Shown here: in pieces, positions 45,760 through 55,078 of the stretch | How positions within the stretch are numbered: the stretch's first letter is position 1 | Layout: each line of letters starts with the position of its first letter | DNA from: Cladosporium sp. IMV 00045 | Taxonomy: Eukaryota > Ascomycota > Dothideomycetes > Cladosporiales > Cladosporiaceae | Direction: 5' to 3' | Assembly (NCBI GenBank): GCA_001931905.2 | Contig: MSJI02000959.1 | Coordinates: forward strand, 62,001 to 126,000 | DNA: 64,000 nt | Notes under the pieces: generated by a model | Database searches by the model: none | The model's input: the letters and a program-made list of their open reading frames with translations, nothing else | Told to the model about the DNA's origin: nothing | Program-made: the position numbers and the translations under genes

Positions 45760-46366
45760 GGCTTGGTAGAAGCTTGGATTTGGGGCTGACAGTGGACCTC
45801 GTAGGTTGTCGTTCACTTGCCAACCAAAGTTGTCACGCAGTGAAATCGGTTTTGGGTGTGGAGAGGGTGAATTCCATTCCTGACGAAAAGGAGGAATCCT
45901 CAAGAGACTTAAAAATCCATGGGATCTCCAGCATGCCGTGGAATAATGCCGTTGATCCCGAACACAGACCTTTGCTCCTCACATGGCGTCTTACCAACCC
46001 CAAGCGTATGCACTCTGGATGCTAGTGCTCTTCTTCTGGGCGAGTAGTTCGAAAGGTACCTAGGTAGGTAGAAAGGTGCATTGGTGAGGTCGCAGCGGTT
46101 GCGAAGCGCCGCTCCTCTTTCGGTAAAATCTAGCGCCAAAGTGATCGACCAGACGACGTCCCTTTTCACCCCGACACGACAGACTACCTACCTTATACTT
46201 TACGACTAGTTACATGTAATAAAATAACATGAGGGGCCCCGCATTCGCTAACGTCATCAAGAAATGCCCGCTCTATACAGAAACATGTACATAAAGTCGT
46301 TCCGATGTCGCGACTGCCAATGCATTCCTGTAAGTCGTTTCCGTTCAAACACAAAACGAAGGCATC
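45760..46366. promoter_or_regulatory. Divergent promoter between transporter 2 and DUF1593 gene
   Basis: 607 bases shared by two cluster genes read outward. The left part may contain the real 5' end of the transporter. No specific site is claimed. Confidence 0.45.
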
Positions 46367-47921
46367 ATGAAACTCCTCTCACAAGTCTACACATTGGCCA
46401 TGTGGGCGAGCCTCTGTCTCGCGAATCCACTCTCGCCTCCCAAGCATCAATACCCGGACAAACAATGCGTCACCACGCGTTACGAACAAAAGCATCGAGC
46501 CTTCATCCTCAGCGACATCAGCAACGAGCCGGACGACCAGATGAGCCTCGTCCGCTTGCTCACGTACGCCAATGAGATCGAGATCGAAGGTTTCAGCCTG
46601 ATCACGTCAACGTGGAAGAACGATTCGCTTGACGCCGCGACCGTTCACGAAGTCATCAATGCTTACGGCAATATCACCTCAAACCTCAACGCAAACGTTC
46701 CCGCGAGCGCTCAATACCCTTCTTCGCAAAGTCTGCTCGACAAAGTCTCCGAGGGTCATCCCGTGTACGGACTCGCAGCGCTCGATCTCCCCTTGAGCGA
46801 AGCTGCCGTCGCTCTCATCGCCGCCATCGACTCTGGCTCATCGAACAACCCTCTCTGGGTGACCATGTGGGGAGGCGCAAACATCCTCGCCGAAGCCCTA
46901 CAAAACGTCAGCCGAACCCGCAGCCCGTCAGACGTCGACACTTTCGTCGCCAAAGTCCACGTCTACTCCATATCCGACCAGGACAACGCCGGCGAATGGA
47001 TCCGCAACCACTACCCGCACATGCTGTACATCGTGTCCCTGCACGGTTTCAACGAGTACGTCGACGCCGCCTGGAACGGAATCTCAGGCGAAAATTACCG
47101 GCACTTCGACCAAGGCGGCCCGGCTACTTCGCTCGTGACCAACGACTGGCTGCAAGAACACATCCGCGTCGGCGCTCTCGGAGCACACTACCCCAACTGG
47201 ACCTTCATCATGGAGGGCGACACGCCCTCCTTCCTGCCCCTGATCAGAAACGGCCTGCAAGACCCCTCGCACATCGAATGGGGCAGTTGGGGCGGGCGCT
47301 ACCTGCCCTTAGACGTCTCGCGCGTGTCTTCCAACGTCTTCGCCGACGCGGCCGACGTGGTCTTGGGTGAAAGCGGCGGCCTCTACGTCAGCAAGTTCGC
47401 GGCGATCTGGCGCTGGCGCGCGGCATATCAGTGGGACTTCGCGGCGCGCATGGGCTGGACTTTGAGCGGGGATTTTGGGGAGTCGAATCACGCCCCCGTC
47501 GCTATCGTCAATGAGACTTGCGGACCGGATTTCCTCCACGTGCCGTGGAAATTCCCCGATCCAGTCGTCCTCGACGGACGAGGCAGTTGGGATCCGGACG
47601 AGGACGAGTTGAACTTCGAATGGTGGCATTATAGAGAAGCGACGCAGCGGTACGGCGAGGGCGAGATCACGGCTGTGAGCACGCAGTTTACTTTCACCTC
47701 GTTGGATTCCACGGGCGGGTTGGTGCAGCTTACACCAAACACCACCACCGGTCCCGAAGGCGAGTCGGTGAATCAGGTACGTATGATTCAAAATCGTCCA
47801 GACTGTCCGAGCTAGATCGCTAACGATGCAAAACGTCCAGACGCAACATATCATTTTGTCACTGGACGATGGTAAGAATCTCGTCACTTACCGCAGGATT
47901 ATCCTTGAGCCGCACGCCTGA
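46367..47921 (+). CDS. Secreted DUF1593 / Sde182-like (nucleoside-hydrolase-fold) protein
   Basis: Exons are 46367-47776 and 47841-47921, with a 64-bp GTACGT...CCAG intron, about 496 residues. A signal peptide (about 1-19, ending LCLA) indicates secretion. The N-terminal domain starts RAFILSDISNEPDDQMSLVRLL, the Asp-rich nucleotide-hydrolase-like motif of DUF1593, and continues with WVTMWGGANILAEAL and WGSWGGRYLPL. The smaller C-terminal domain (APVAIVN..., DGRGSWDPDEDELNFEWW) is an Ig-like Sde182 C-terminal type, finished by the second exon. The bacterial namesake Sde182 binds cellulose, and relatives occur in plant-polysaccharide loci; catalytic activity is not established to my knowledge. 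The location beside a sugar transporter suggests glycan binding or cleavage outside the cell. Confidence 0.88.
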
Positions 47922-48712
47922 GAGGTGTAAAGCCCATCTATTGTGAGTCGTAGAATAATCATAATGGTAAAAGACAAACGAATTATTACAACTTCTCAGT
48001 ATCCCTGGGTGAGAGGTGAACCCTCAGGGTTGAAGCTGGCGATCTATGTTTCCTTTCGCTCCTGTTGAACATAGATTCCTTTGCCTACCTAAGGAAGCTC
48101 TGAACATTCCTCATTTTCCCATCGCCACGAGCAAACGAACGGAGACTTTCTGTGCGCGTTGCCTTAATCACGTACCTTGATTGTGTAGATTGGTGGATGA
48201 AATCGGCTACTCCAATGATTGTTAGTATTGTGCGGTGATGCATTGCGGGATCTGTTTAATGGCAAACATTCTCAGAGAATAATCGAATACTGAGCTTATA
48301 CCTCTGAGAGATTAGGGTAACGATGCAGTATCTGTTCATGAAACCATCCCCGACACATGGCTAGATGTAGAGGTGATTTCCCTGAGAGTTGCTCGCTTGT
48401 CTAGGTGGTTCGGCTTCAGCTACATGAAATCACATATCATGCGGTTGCACGTACACCTTACATGATATCTGCTGGCATTATTAGTTGGAAACAGCAAGAA
48501 ACACATATCAAGACGGCACACACTAACCAGCGTTGATTCGCGAAGCGTTTCACCACAGCACAACGGGACAAAATGTCAAAAAAAAAAAAAGCAATATCCT
48601 CATGTATCCGGGTATCATTTTGCTCATACATGCCAAAAGCGACAACGAAGTTGAAAAGGAGAAATTGGAAAGATAAGAAAAAAGATAAAGGAAAGCTAAA
48701 AAGAAAGAACAT
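47922..48712. other. Spacer holding a thiolase 5'-end relic
   Basis: About 790 bases. Apart from the relic at 48185-48490 there is only AT-rich sequence and an A-run near 48578-48590. Confidence 0.5.
48185..48490 (-). pseudogene. Degraded duplicate of the thiolase promoter and first codons
   Basis: On the minus strand an ATG at 48243 starts MHHRTILTIIGVADFIHQS. This parallels the thiolase start at 37033 (MPSPSTPIIIGVGDFINRS), with matching positions M, II, GV, DFI and S. Similarity continues upstream through about 230 bases of promoter with indels (see 37034-37262). Downstream of the first 20 codons the resemblance stops, and only about 270 bases remain before the DUF1593 3' end, so the rest of the gene is absent. 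Orientation is the same as the complete gene. The alignment was made by eye; identity is roughly two thirds. Confidence 0.6.
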
Positions 48713-50380
48713 CTACCCCCTCTCCCCCCTCGACCCCGCCTCTTCTTCCTCCTCAACACCCCCTTCGACGCCTCTTCTTCCCCGCCTCCTCGACCGCCAC
48801 CACTCCACCCTTAACATATCACTGAATAACGCGCCCTGACCGGAGCGACTATGCCTGCGCCGCCTGCCGCTTCGCGACCGCGAGCTGGAAGGCATCGTTT
48901 TGGAGCGCTGGAGAGCAGCGCGCGGGTCTTCGGTGTCGGCTTCAGCAGCGTCGTCCCCAGCCGCATCTGTGACTGCGACGTTTTGGCCGTTACTTGAGAG
49001 GGGGCGGTCGCGGGTTTCGGATGCGGATGCGGAGGCCGGGCGGGCGTGGGCGTGGGCTGAGGAGCGGCGTGCGCGGTCGAATGTGCCATAGTGGTCGTCG
49101 TCGTCGTGCTGGTCAGCATTGCTATCGCCAAGTTCTTCCCAGATGCTGTAGACTTCCTTGAGAGTGGAGGCGCGCTTGCGGCGTCTGGTGGTGGCGGGGG
49201 AGTGGGCTTTGTTGCTGCCGCGGCTGGAGCGGCCTTTGCCGAGTAGAGGGCTTCCTTCGCTGCGGGCTGAGCGTTCGAGGTCGCCGTCTGAGCCGGCTTC
49301 TTCGTCTGTGGGCGCGGAGGAGCCGGTGTCGGTGTCTGGGTCGCCGACGAAGCCCATGCCTGGCGCGAGCACGGTTTGGGGGATTTCGGCTTGGGCCATT
49401 TGGTGACGGTGGTGGTCTTCCTCAGAGCACTCATCCTCGTCCTCGAGGCGCCAACTAAGCGCCAGAACGCCTGATAGTAGTACGACCGTTCCGACCGCGA
49501 TCAGGCCCGCGTGCACAGGCGGCAGGCGGTCTGTCTGGCGGAAATAGATCAAACCGTCCAGAATTGCAACGATGTTGTAGATGCAGAATACGAATGGGTA
49601 TAAGACGCTGGTAGAGACCAGCTTTAATCCGAGGTGTAGATAGTAAAGTTGCGTGAGAGCCAGGACCAGGAAAGCCAACACGATCAGCCAGCTCTTGTAA
49701 GACCGAAACTCATTTACGTGATCCGCAAGACTCCTAACGATGAGTTCGACGGCGCTCTTCGCGAGGAGCAGAGCATGCGCGGATAGAATGCCCGACAGCA
49801 TACCATACGCCATGCCGCGCACCAACAATATCTTCGGACTATCCCTCTTGTTCACCGCGATGAAATGTCTGAGCGAGAAATCCATGACCAGCACGCCGAC
49901 CACGAAGACCAAAGATAGAATAAACCAGACCAGAAAACTGGGATACCACAAAAGCCGCAGCAGCTGATCGAGATTGTGACTTGGCTCCGGCAACGCAGAG
50001 AACAGACTGATCAACACCGCGCCACCAGCAACCAACGCCGTCCCCGCCAGTGTCCTCCAAGTCCAAGCCTCTTTCAAAATCAAGCTGGCCATGATGCTGT
50101 TGAAAACCAAGCCCGACGCTTGCAGCGTGCTCAGCAGCGGCAGCGGCAGGGTGGTGATTTGGATGGTGGAGCCGACGATGTTGGCGAGCAGGAACAGCGA
50201 CATGCCGACCTGCCATCGGCGGCGGCGGTAGGGCGCGCGGCGGGTTTCGCAATCTTCCTTGCTGTCCTCGAGCATGTGCGACTTGCGCTGTAGTGTGAGA
50301 CCGACGGATTGCACGCAAGTCGACAGCAGGCCGACGATGATTCCCAGCGCGACGCCGGCGCCGGGTGATATATCGCCCAT
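48713..50380 (-). CDS. NIPA-type magnesium transporter
   Basis: A single-exon frame of 555 residues from the ATG at 50380. The first 310 residues carry about nine membrane segments in the NIPA (DUF803) pattern: GIIVGLLSTCVQSVGLTLQRK, the W-x-x-G loop, LPLPLLSTLQASGLVFNSIM, LKEAWTWRTLAGTALVAGGA, SAHALLLAKSAVELIV, LYYLHLGLKLVSTSVLYPFVF and the ILDGLIYF segment. The hydrophilic C-terminal tail (about 315-555) is Ser/Arg/Glu-rich and ends in very basic and Glu/Gly stretches. Members move Mg2+ in plasma or endosomal membranes. Nothing links it to the sugar cluster; it marks the return to core genes. Confidence 0.88.
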   Translation of the reverse strand: MGDISPGAGVALGIIVGLLSTCVQSVGLTLQRKSHMLEDSKEDCETRRAPYRRRRWQVGMSLFLLANIVGSTIQITTLPLPLLSTLQASGLVFNSIMASLILKEAWTWRTLAGTALVAGGAVLISLFSALPEPSHNLDQLLRLLWYPSFLVWFILSLVFVVGVLVMDFSLRHFIAVNKRDSPKILLVRGMAYGMLSGILSAHALLLAKSAVELIVRSLADHVNEFRSYKSWLIVLAFLVLALTQLYYLHLGLKLVSTSVLYPFVFCIYNIVAILDGLIYFRQTDRLPPVHAGLIAVGTVVLLSGVLALSWRLEDEDECSEEDHHRHQMAQAEIPQTVLAPGMGFVGDPDTDTGSSAPTDEEAGSDGDLERSARSEGSPLLGKGRSSRGSNKAHSPATTRRRKRASTLKEVYSIWEELGDSNADQHDDDDHYGTFDRARRSSAHAHARPASASASETRDRPLSSNGQNVAVTDAAGDDAAEADTEDPRAALQRSKTMPSSSRSRSGRRRRHSRSGQGALFSDMLRVEWWRSRRRGRRGVEGGVEEEEEAGSRGERG

Positions 50381-51097
50381 TGCGGGAGGTGTGTATCTTG
50401 GGTGTGATTCGGGCGGTGTATAAATGTGTAGTGTGGGAGGGCGGGAGTGGTGTTCAGAGGGATGGCGGGACAGGGTCGATTGATGTATTATCGCTGCGGG
50501 CGGGCCATGGTGTCGTCAATGGGCGGTGTTTGCTTGCAACGAGGGCCAGCAAGCGGGGATTGAAGAGGGATAACAGCAACAACAAGTGGTTGACTTGTTA
50601 TCGTCGGAGAGGAGTAGAGGTGGCGTTATGATACGAGTGCTACTAGTTGGATGTTTATGTATGTATGGGCATGGGCTTGTGACGAGTCGGTGTCTTAGGC
50701 GTTGCCCGATCGGCCGCATCGAGGCAAGTGGCAGCGGAGGAGAGTCGAGAGCGGCAGCGTGGAGAGCGAATGGAAGTCTGGGCGGGCTGGCGTCAGAGCC
50801 GCTTGCTGGACTGCATGTGTCTGAGCGTCTGAGCGTAGTCCAAGCACCGGCACAGCTCCAACGTCAACCAACTACAGCTGCTATACTGGCACCTGAGCTC
50901 GGTTAAGCAACTCCCTCCATCAACACCGAGGCCACCACATCTCGCCCAATACCATTGTCAAATACAGTCTTGATATATTCTGGTCCAGTCTACGCCTCAA
51001 TCGACAGTACACGTAATCCAGACGCCCACCCTCACTCCTCTCTACCACCAAGAACAACCCCAGGCAACCTTCCAACACCCCCAAGCAACCACCCACC
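50381..51097. promoter_or_regulatory. Divergent promoter of NIPA gene and VMA4
   Basis: 717 bases between two starts read outward. No motif is claimed; the right end is C/A-rich, as in fungal leaders. Confidence 0.45.
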
Positions 51098-51917
51098 ATG
51101 TCCCAAATACACTCCATGTCCGACTCGCAAGTCGACACCGAGCTGCGCAAAATGACTGCTTTCATCCGACAGGAAGCGCTCGAGAAAGCGCGCGAAATCC
51201 ACCTCAAAGCCGACGAGGAGTTCAGCATCGAGAAGTCCAAACTCGTGCGGGAAGAAACCGCCCGCATCGACGCCGAGTACGAGAAGAAAAACACCCAAGC
51301 CGGCATGAGCCAGCAGATCACGGCGTCCACGCTGGCCAACCGCCAGCGTCTGCGCGTCCTGTCCGCCAAGCAGCAGTTGCTTGATGGGCTGTTTGAAGAG
51401 GCGGGGAAGAAGCTTGCTGAGCAGGTTAGTGGTGGAAATGGTGGGAAGGGGAAGAAGGGCGGCAAGGGCGCTGGTGCGGATTATGAGGGTGTGGTCAAGG
51501 GGTTGGTTTTGGAGGGTTTGTACGCGCTCGTGGAGAGCAAGGTGACGGTCCGGTGCAGGAGGAAGGATAATGAGGTTGTTAAGAAGGCTGTTGAGGGCGC
51601 GAAGAAGGAGTACAGCGAGAAGCTGAAGGGGCGCGAGGTCGAGGTTGTGGTTGATGAGAAGGACGCGCTGCCTGAGGAGTCGTGAGTTTGCCCCGTTCCC
51701 CCCCTGATGATATATGTTGGCCGCTTTTGCGGAGAGGAGTTCTTTTACCGACTGACACTTGTACAGCGCCGGTGGCGTTGTCATTCTCAACGGCACGGGC
51801 AAAATCGAAATCAACAACACGTTCGAGGAGCGCCTTAAGTTGCTCGAGACCGACGCTCTGCCCTCGGTGCGTCTGTCGCTGTTCGGCGAGAACACGAACC
51901 GTCGTTTCACCGATTAA
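51098..51917 (+). CDS. VMA4: V-type proton ATPase subunit E
   Basis: Subunit E forms the peripheral stalk of the vacuolar ATPase with subunit G and links V1 to the membrane sector. Exons are 51098-51681 and 51767-51917, about 244 residues. The N-terminal helix is diagnostic ([58 protein letters not shown]), and the C-terminal domain includes ARKDNE-type CRRKDNEVV and, after splicing, [22 protein letters not shown] and [13 protein letters not shown] Gly/Lys-rich insertion (about residues 110-126) is longer than I expect for the family. The tail NRRFTD is typical. Confidence 0.95.
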
Positions 51918-52330
51918 GCGTTGGGAGGAGAAGGAAACGACAGCAAGGAGACAAAGTTGGAGAGAGAAATACGCATTGTTGTAGAAACTCAGGAACTGTG
52001 TTTTGAGCATAGTCACCAGAGGGATAGAAGCGGAGGGTTGAGACAAAGGGTATGGTTACCTGCTGTCTGGGTAAGAACGGAGGGCACTTGGACTTGTGTC
52101 GGTGCTGGAGGCTGTGTGTAGTAGATATTGTTTGCATGTTTTTGCTTAGGTTTGTTCCCTTTTTTGTAGCGAGAAATCAGATTTGCAGAAATACTTCTTT
52201 TGACCTCGCCATGTTTAATGAGAAGGCTCTCTGGTGCCTTTTCTGGCATTGGTATGGTATATTTCCCATGTAACCTACATACAACAGGCCTGTAACTTTC
52301 AGATTATTACTACAAAACATCTCAACGCCC
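51918..52330. other. Convergent 3' spacer
   Basis: About 410 bases between VMA4 and the large minus-strand gene. No gene is seen. Confidence 0.55.
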
Positions 52331-55078
52331 TCACCCATTCGCCTCCGCGCCTCCCTCAGTATCATCAAGCCCACCCCCATCCTCCCAAGAGACCTTGTGC
52401 TGTTTTCCCAGTCTCCTTTTGCCTCCACGCTCCTTCGACCCCTCACCCTCCCTCTCCTCCTCCCCCTTCAAACTCCCACCCTCAGCATCCCCATCAACCA
52501 CTTTATCCCCCCTCCTCAAAAACGCCTCCATACCCCTCCTACCGCCCACCCCCTCCCCACCCTCACTCTCAAACACGCCCTTCCTCGGCCTCGGCCTCGT
52601 GCGCACCGCACTCTCCAACCTCACAGCCAGCCTCTCAAGCGCGCTCTTCGCTTCCGTGCGTTTCAGGTGGCTCGTGCCCGCGTCGCGGATGCGGCCGGCC
52701 ATGCGGCGGAGTTGGTCGGTGAGGGTGTCGATTTGGAGATTGAAGGATGTGGCGGCTGATTTGTTGGCGGGCTGGGTTTGTGTGGTGTTGGTGGTGCTGG
52801 TGAAGAGGGGTTTTGGTTGGGGTGGTCCCTGGTTTTGGGGGGTTTGCGAAGGGGAGAGGAAGGAGAAATCGGAGAAACCGGCGTCGATGGCTATGTCGAG
52901 AAGGTCGAAGAGGGAGTGTAGGGCGGCGTAGTTTGCTGATTCGGTGATGTGGAATTGAGGGTGGGTTTTCAGTTTGGAGAGGAGGCGGGTTCCTGTTGAG
53001 GGGGAGGAGGGGTCGATGGGTTGGTCTGAGGGTGCTTCGAGGAGGATGTGGAGGGAGAGTTTGCGCCGGAGGTTGTGGAGGCGTAGACTGGAGGCTGGGA
53101 GTGTGGCGATGGCGCGTGAGAGCATGTGACGGGAGATGAAGGAGGCGTGCATGATCTGACGGGTGGTTTCTTGGAAGACGGTCTGTAGGTCGGGTTCGTC
53201 GTTTGATTCGAGTAAAGAGTCCATCGCTCGCTCTATGTCAAGTTGAAGGCCAACGTCACTACGAGCATTGTCGTCGTTGTTGAAGTAGATTAGCTCGGCG
53301 AGCGCGCATGCTCGACGGACAGGTGAGACCGTGGGAGCCAATGAAGCCAATGCTTCAAGGGCATAGTTGATGTTGGGTGGGAAGGCCGGGCATCCCACCT
53401 CCTTTGTGTGTTCCCCAGCGTCTCGAAATGTCTGCCCGACAAAAACCTCACTCAGACAAAACGCTTCATCTGTGAGAGTGTGTCCGTTCGCCGCAAGTGC
53501 GTCTAATACCCCCACGTACGATTCACAGAGCTCCTCCGACGGTTCGACCAGAATTTCACTCTGGAGCCAATTGACCAGAGAATCCGGAAGTCCTTTTCGG
53601 GACGCAACGACTGCGAGAAAACCAGATGTGCAAGCACGCTCCCTGCCCGCGGTATCTTCGATGCAAGTCAAGCCACATGATTCCAGCTCATCGACTGGGA
53701 ACTCAACCTTCACCCTAGCCTCCAAGTTCCCGGTGAAGAAGTAAAATGTCTCTTTCTCACGTAAAGCCTCTGTGCGATCCATGGCCACCAACATCCTCTC
53801 CTCATCATCGCTATCCTGTGCCAAAGTCGCCGCCATGTGTTTTCTCTCGCTTTCTTCCAGAGCCTTCTCGTCGTTTACTGTCTCAAATCTCTCTGCCTCT
53901 TTCACATACGCTTCCACTTCGGCAATTCTCTTCTCGCTCGCAGCCTCTTCAGCGCGCTGTTTCGCTAGATTGAGCAAGCTATGCTTGTATGACTTGGCAG
54001 GTGGAGGACTGGGGAGCCTGAAAGAGCGCTTCTTGGCATTCTGCGTGTCCATCGGCGTGTTGTTCCTGGTAGATCTTGTTGTCGGTTTTCCCATGCCACC
54101 GGCATTTCCCAAGGGAGGCGGTGTAACCTTACGTCTCTTTCGCGGTGCCCACGAGTCGAGATCTGCAAGCTCCTCTTCGCTACTTGACATATCAAGCCGC
54201 GAGGGAATCTCGCAAGAAAGATTGCCGGACTTTTGCGATTTCGAAGATGAAGGCACGTCTACCTTGCGCGGCGCGAACGAATCGATATCCGCAAGCTCAT
54301 CGTCGCTACCAGACGAGGTCAGACTCCCTGAATCCGAGTTCGTCACGGCCTGAACGCCTTTTCTGACTACCCGCCTACTGGAGCTCTGTGAGCTCATCTT
54401 GGAGAAACTAGTCAGGGTGGAGAATGAGGAGAACGACGTGTTGGCCGCGGGCTCCTGTTGTTGTCTTGACACTTGAGTCGGTGGAGGTCTCTGCCTGGGT
54501 TCTTTGGAGGGCGAAGATATGTTCGCAGCTTCGCCAGTCCGTGATTTACTAGATGAGAGCTGCGATGAGGCTCGTCGATCCAGTGCGGTTCTCTGATCGC
54601 TGACCTCGCGAGGTGAAGGAATGACCACGGCATCGAGAGTCCGTAGTCTCGTGGGTGAGGTTTGCGATGGTGACGGGACAGTCGTCAGTCCGGAACTGAT
54701 TGGAGGCGCATCTTCTTTTATTTCCCCCAAATCCGAACTATTCTTCCTGAGCGACCTCTGCGCTGGCGTCAAGCCTCCCGCTCTTGAACGTTCCACACTG
54801 GACTGTCTCTGTCGCGGTTTGCTGGGCGAGCTCGGATTGCTTTTTCGTGGACGACCGGGTCCGCGCTTGCTGGAGGGCTCGCCATGTGATGTCGACTTCT
54901 GAGGCGACGAGGAAGGTTTCCGACTGGAAGGCTGAAGAGACATCTTACTCTCGCGCCGAGCTGGCGAGGCTACTACTATCTCATCGTCTGTATCTTGCTG
55001 CGGGATGCGCTCTTGGGGAATGGTGAATTTGGAGAAGAAATCGGTAATGGGCCTGCCATTCTGACTTTTCTTGGGCAT
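52331..55078 (-). CDS. Large nuclear protein with AT-hook and PIP-like motif, possibly DNA-repair (Nse6/SLF2-like)
   Basis: A single frame. I take the ATG at 55078 (MPKKSQNGRPITDFFSKF) because ITDFF so close to the N-terminus is a PCNA-binding-like signature; this gives about 915 residues. At about 63-75 KRGPGRPRK is an AT-hook. A long Ser/Pro/Lys-rich disordered half contains two repeated acidic motifs (DDELADIDSFAPRKVD and EEELADLDSWAPRKRRK). The C-terminal half (about 430-830) is helical and hydrophobic, ending in a Gly/Glu-rich tail. This architecture recalls fungal proteins related to the SMC5/6-associated CANIN/Nse6 family, but I cannot verify that. The nuclear role is inferred from the motifs. 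Confidence 0.65.
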   Translation of the reverse strand: MPKKSQNGRPITDFFSKFTIPQERIPQQDTDDEIVVASPARRESKMSLQPSSRKPSSSPQKSTSHGEPSSKRGPGRPRKSNPSSPSKPRQRQSSVERSRAGGLTPAQRSLRKNSSDLGEIKEDAPPISSGLTTVPSPSQTSPTRLRTLDAVVIPSPREVSDQRTALDRRASSQLSSSKSRTGEAANISSPSKEPRQRPPPTQVSRQQQEPAANTSFSSFSTLTSFSKMSSQSSSRRVVRKGVQAVTNSDSGSLTSSGSDDELADIDSFAPRKVDVPSSSKSQKSGNLSCEIPSRLDMSSSEEELADLDSWAPRKRRKVTPPPLGNAGGMGKPTTRSTRNNTPMDTQNAKKRSFRLPSPPPAKSYKHSLLNLAKQRAEEAASEKRIAEVEAYVKEAERFETVNDEKALEESERKHMAATLAQDSDDEERMLVAMDRTEALREKETFYFFTGNLEARVKVEFPVDELESCGLTCIEDTAGRERACTSGFLAVVASRKGLPDSLVNWLQSEILVEPSEELCESYVGVLDALAANGHTLTDEAFCLSEVFVGQTFRDAGEHTKEVGCPAFPPNINYALEALASLAPTVSPVRRACALAELIYFNNDDNARSDVGLQLDIERAMDSLLESNDEPDLQTVFQETTRQIMHASFISRHMLSRAIATLPASSLRLHNLRRKLSLHILLEAPSDQPIDPSSPSTGTRLLSKLKTHPQFHITESANYAALHSLFDLLDIAIDAGFSDFSFLSPSQTPQNQGPPQPKPLFTSTTNTTQTQPANKSAATSFNLQIDTLTDQLRRMAGRIRDAGTSHLKRTEAKSALERLAVRLESAVRTRPRPRKGVFESEGGEGVGGRRGMEAFLRRGDKVVDGDAEGGSLKGEEEREGEGSKERGGKRRLGKQHKVSWEDGGGLDDTEGGAEANG

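Noticed and set aside
27283..47921. Reading the cluster as a secondary-metabolite cluster
   Set aside because: No polyketide synthase, peptide synthetase, terpene cyclase or P450 is present; the thiolase alone does not support it.
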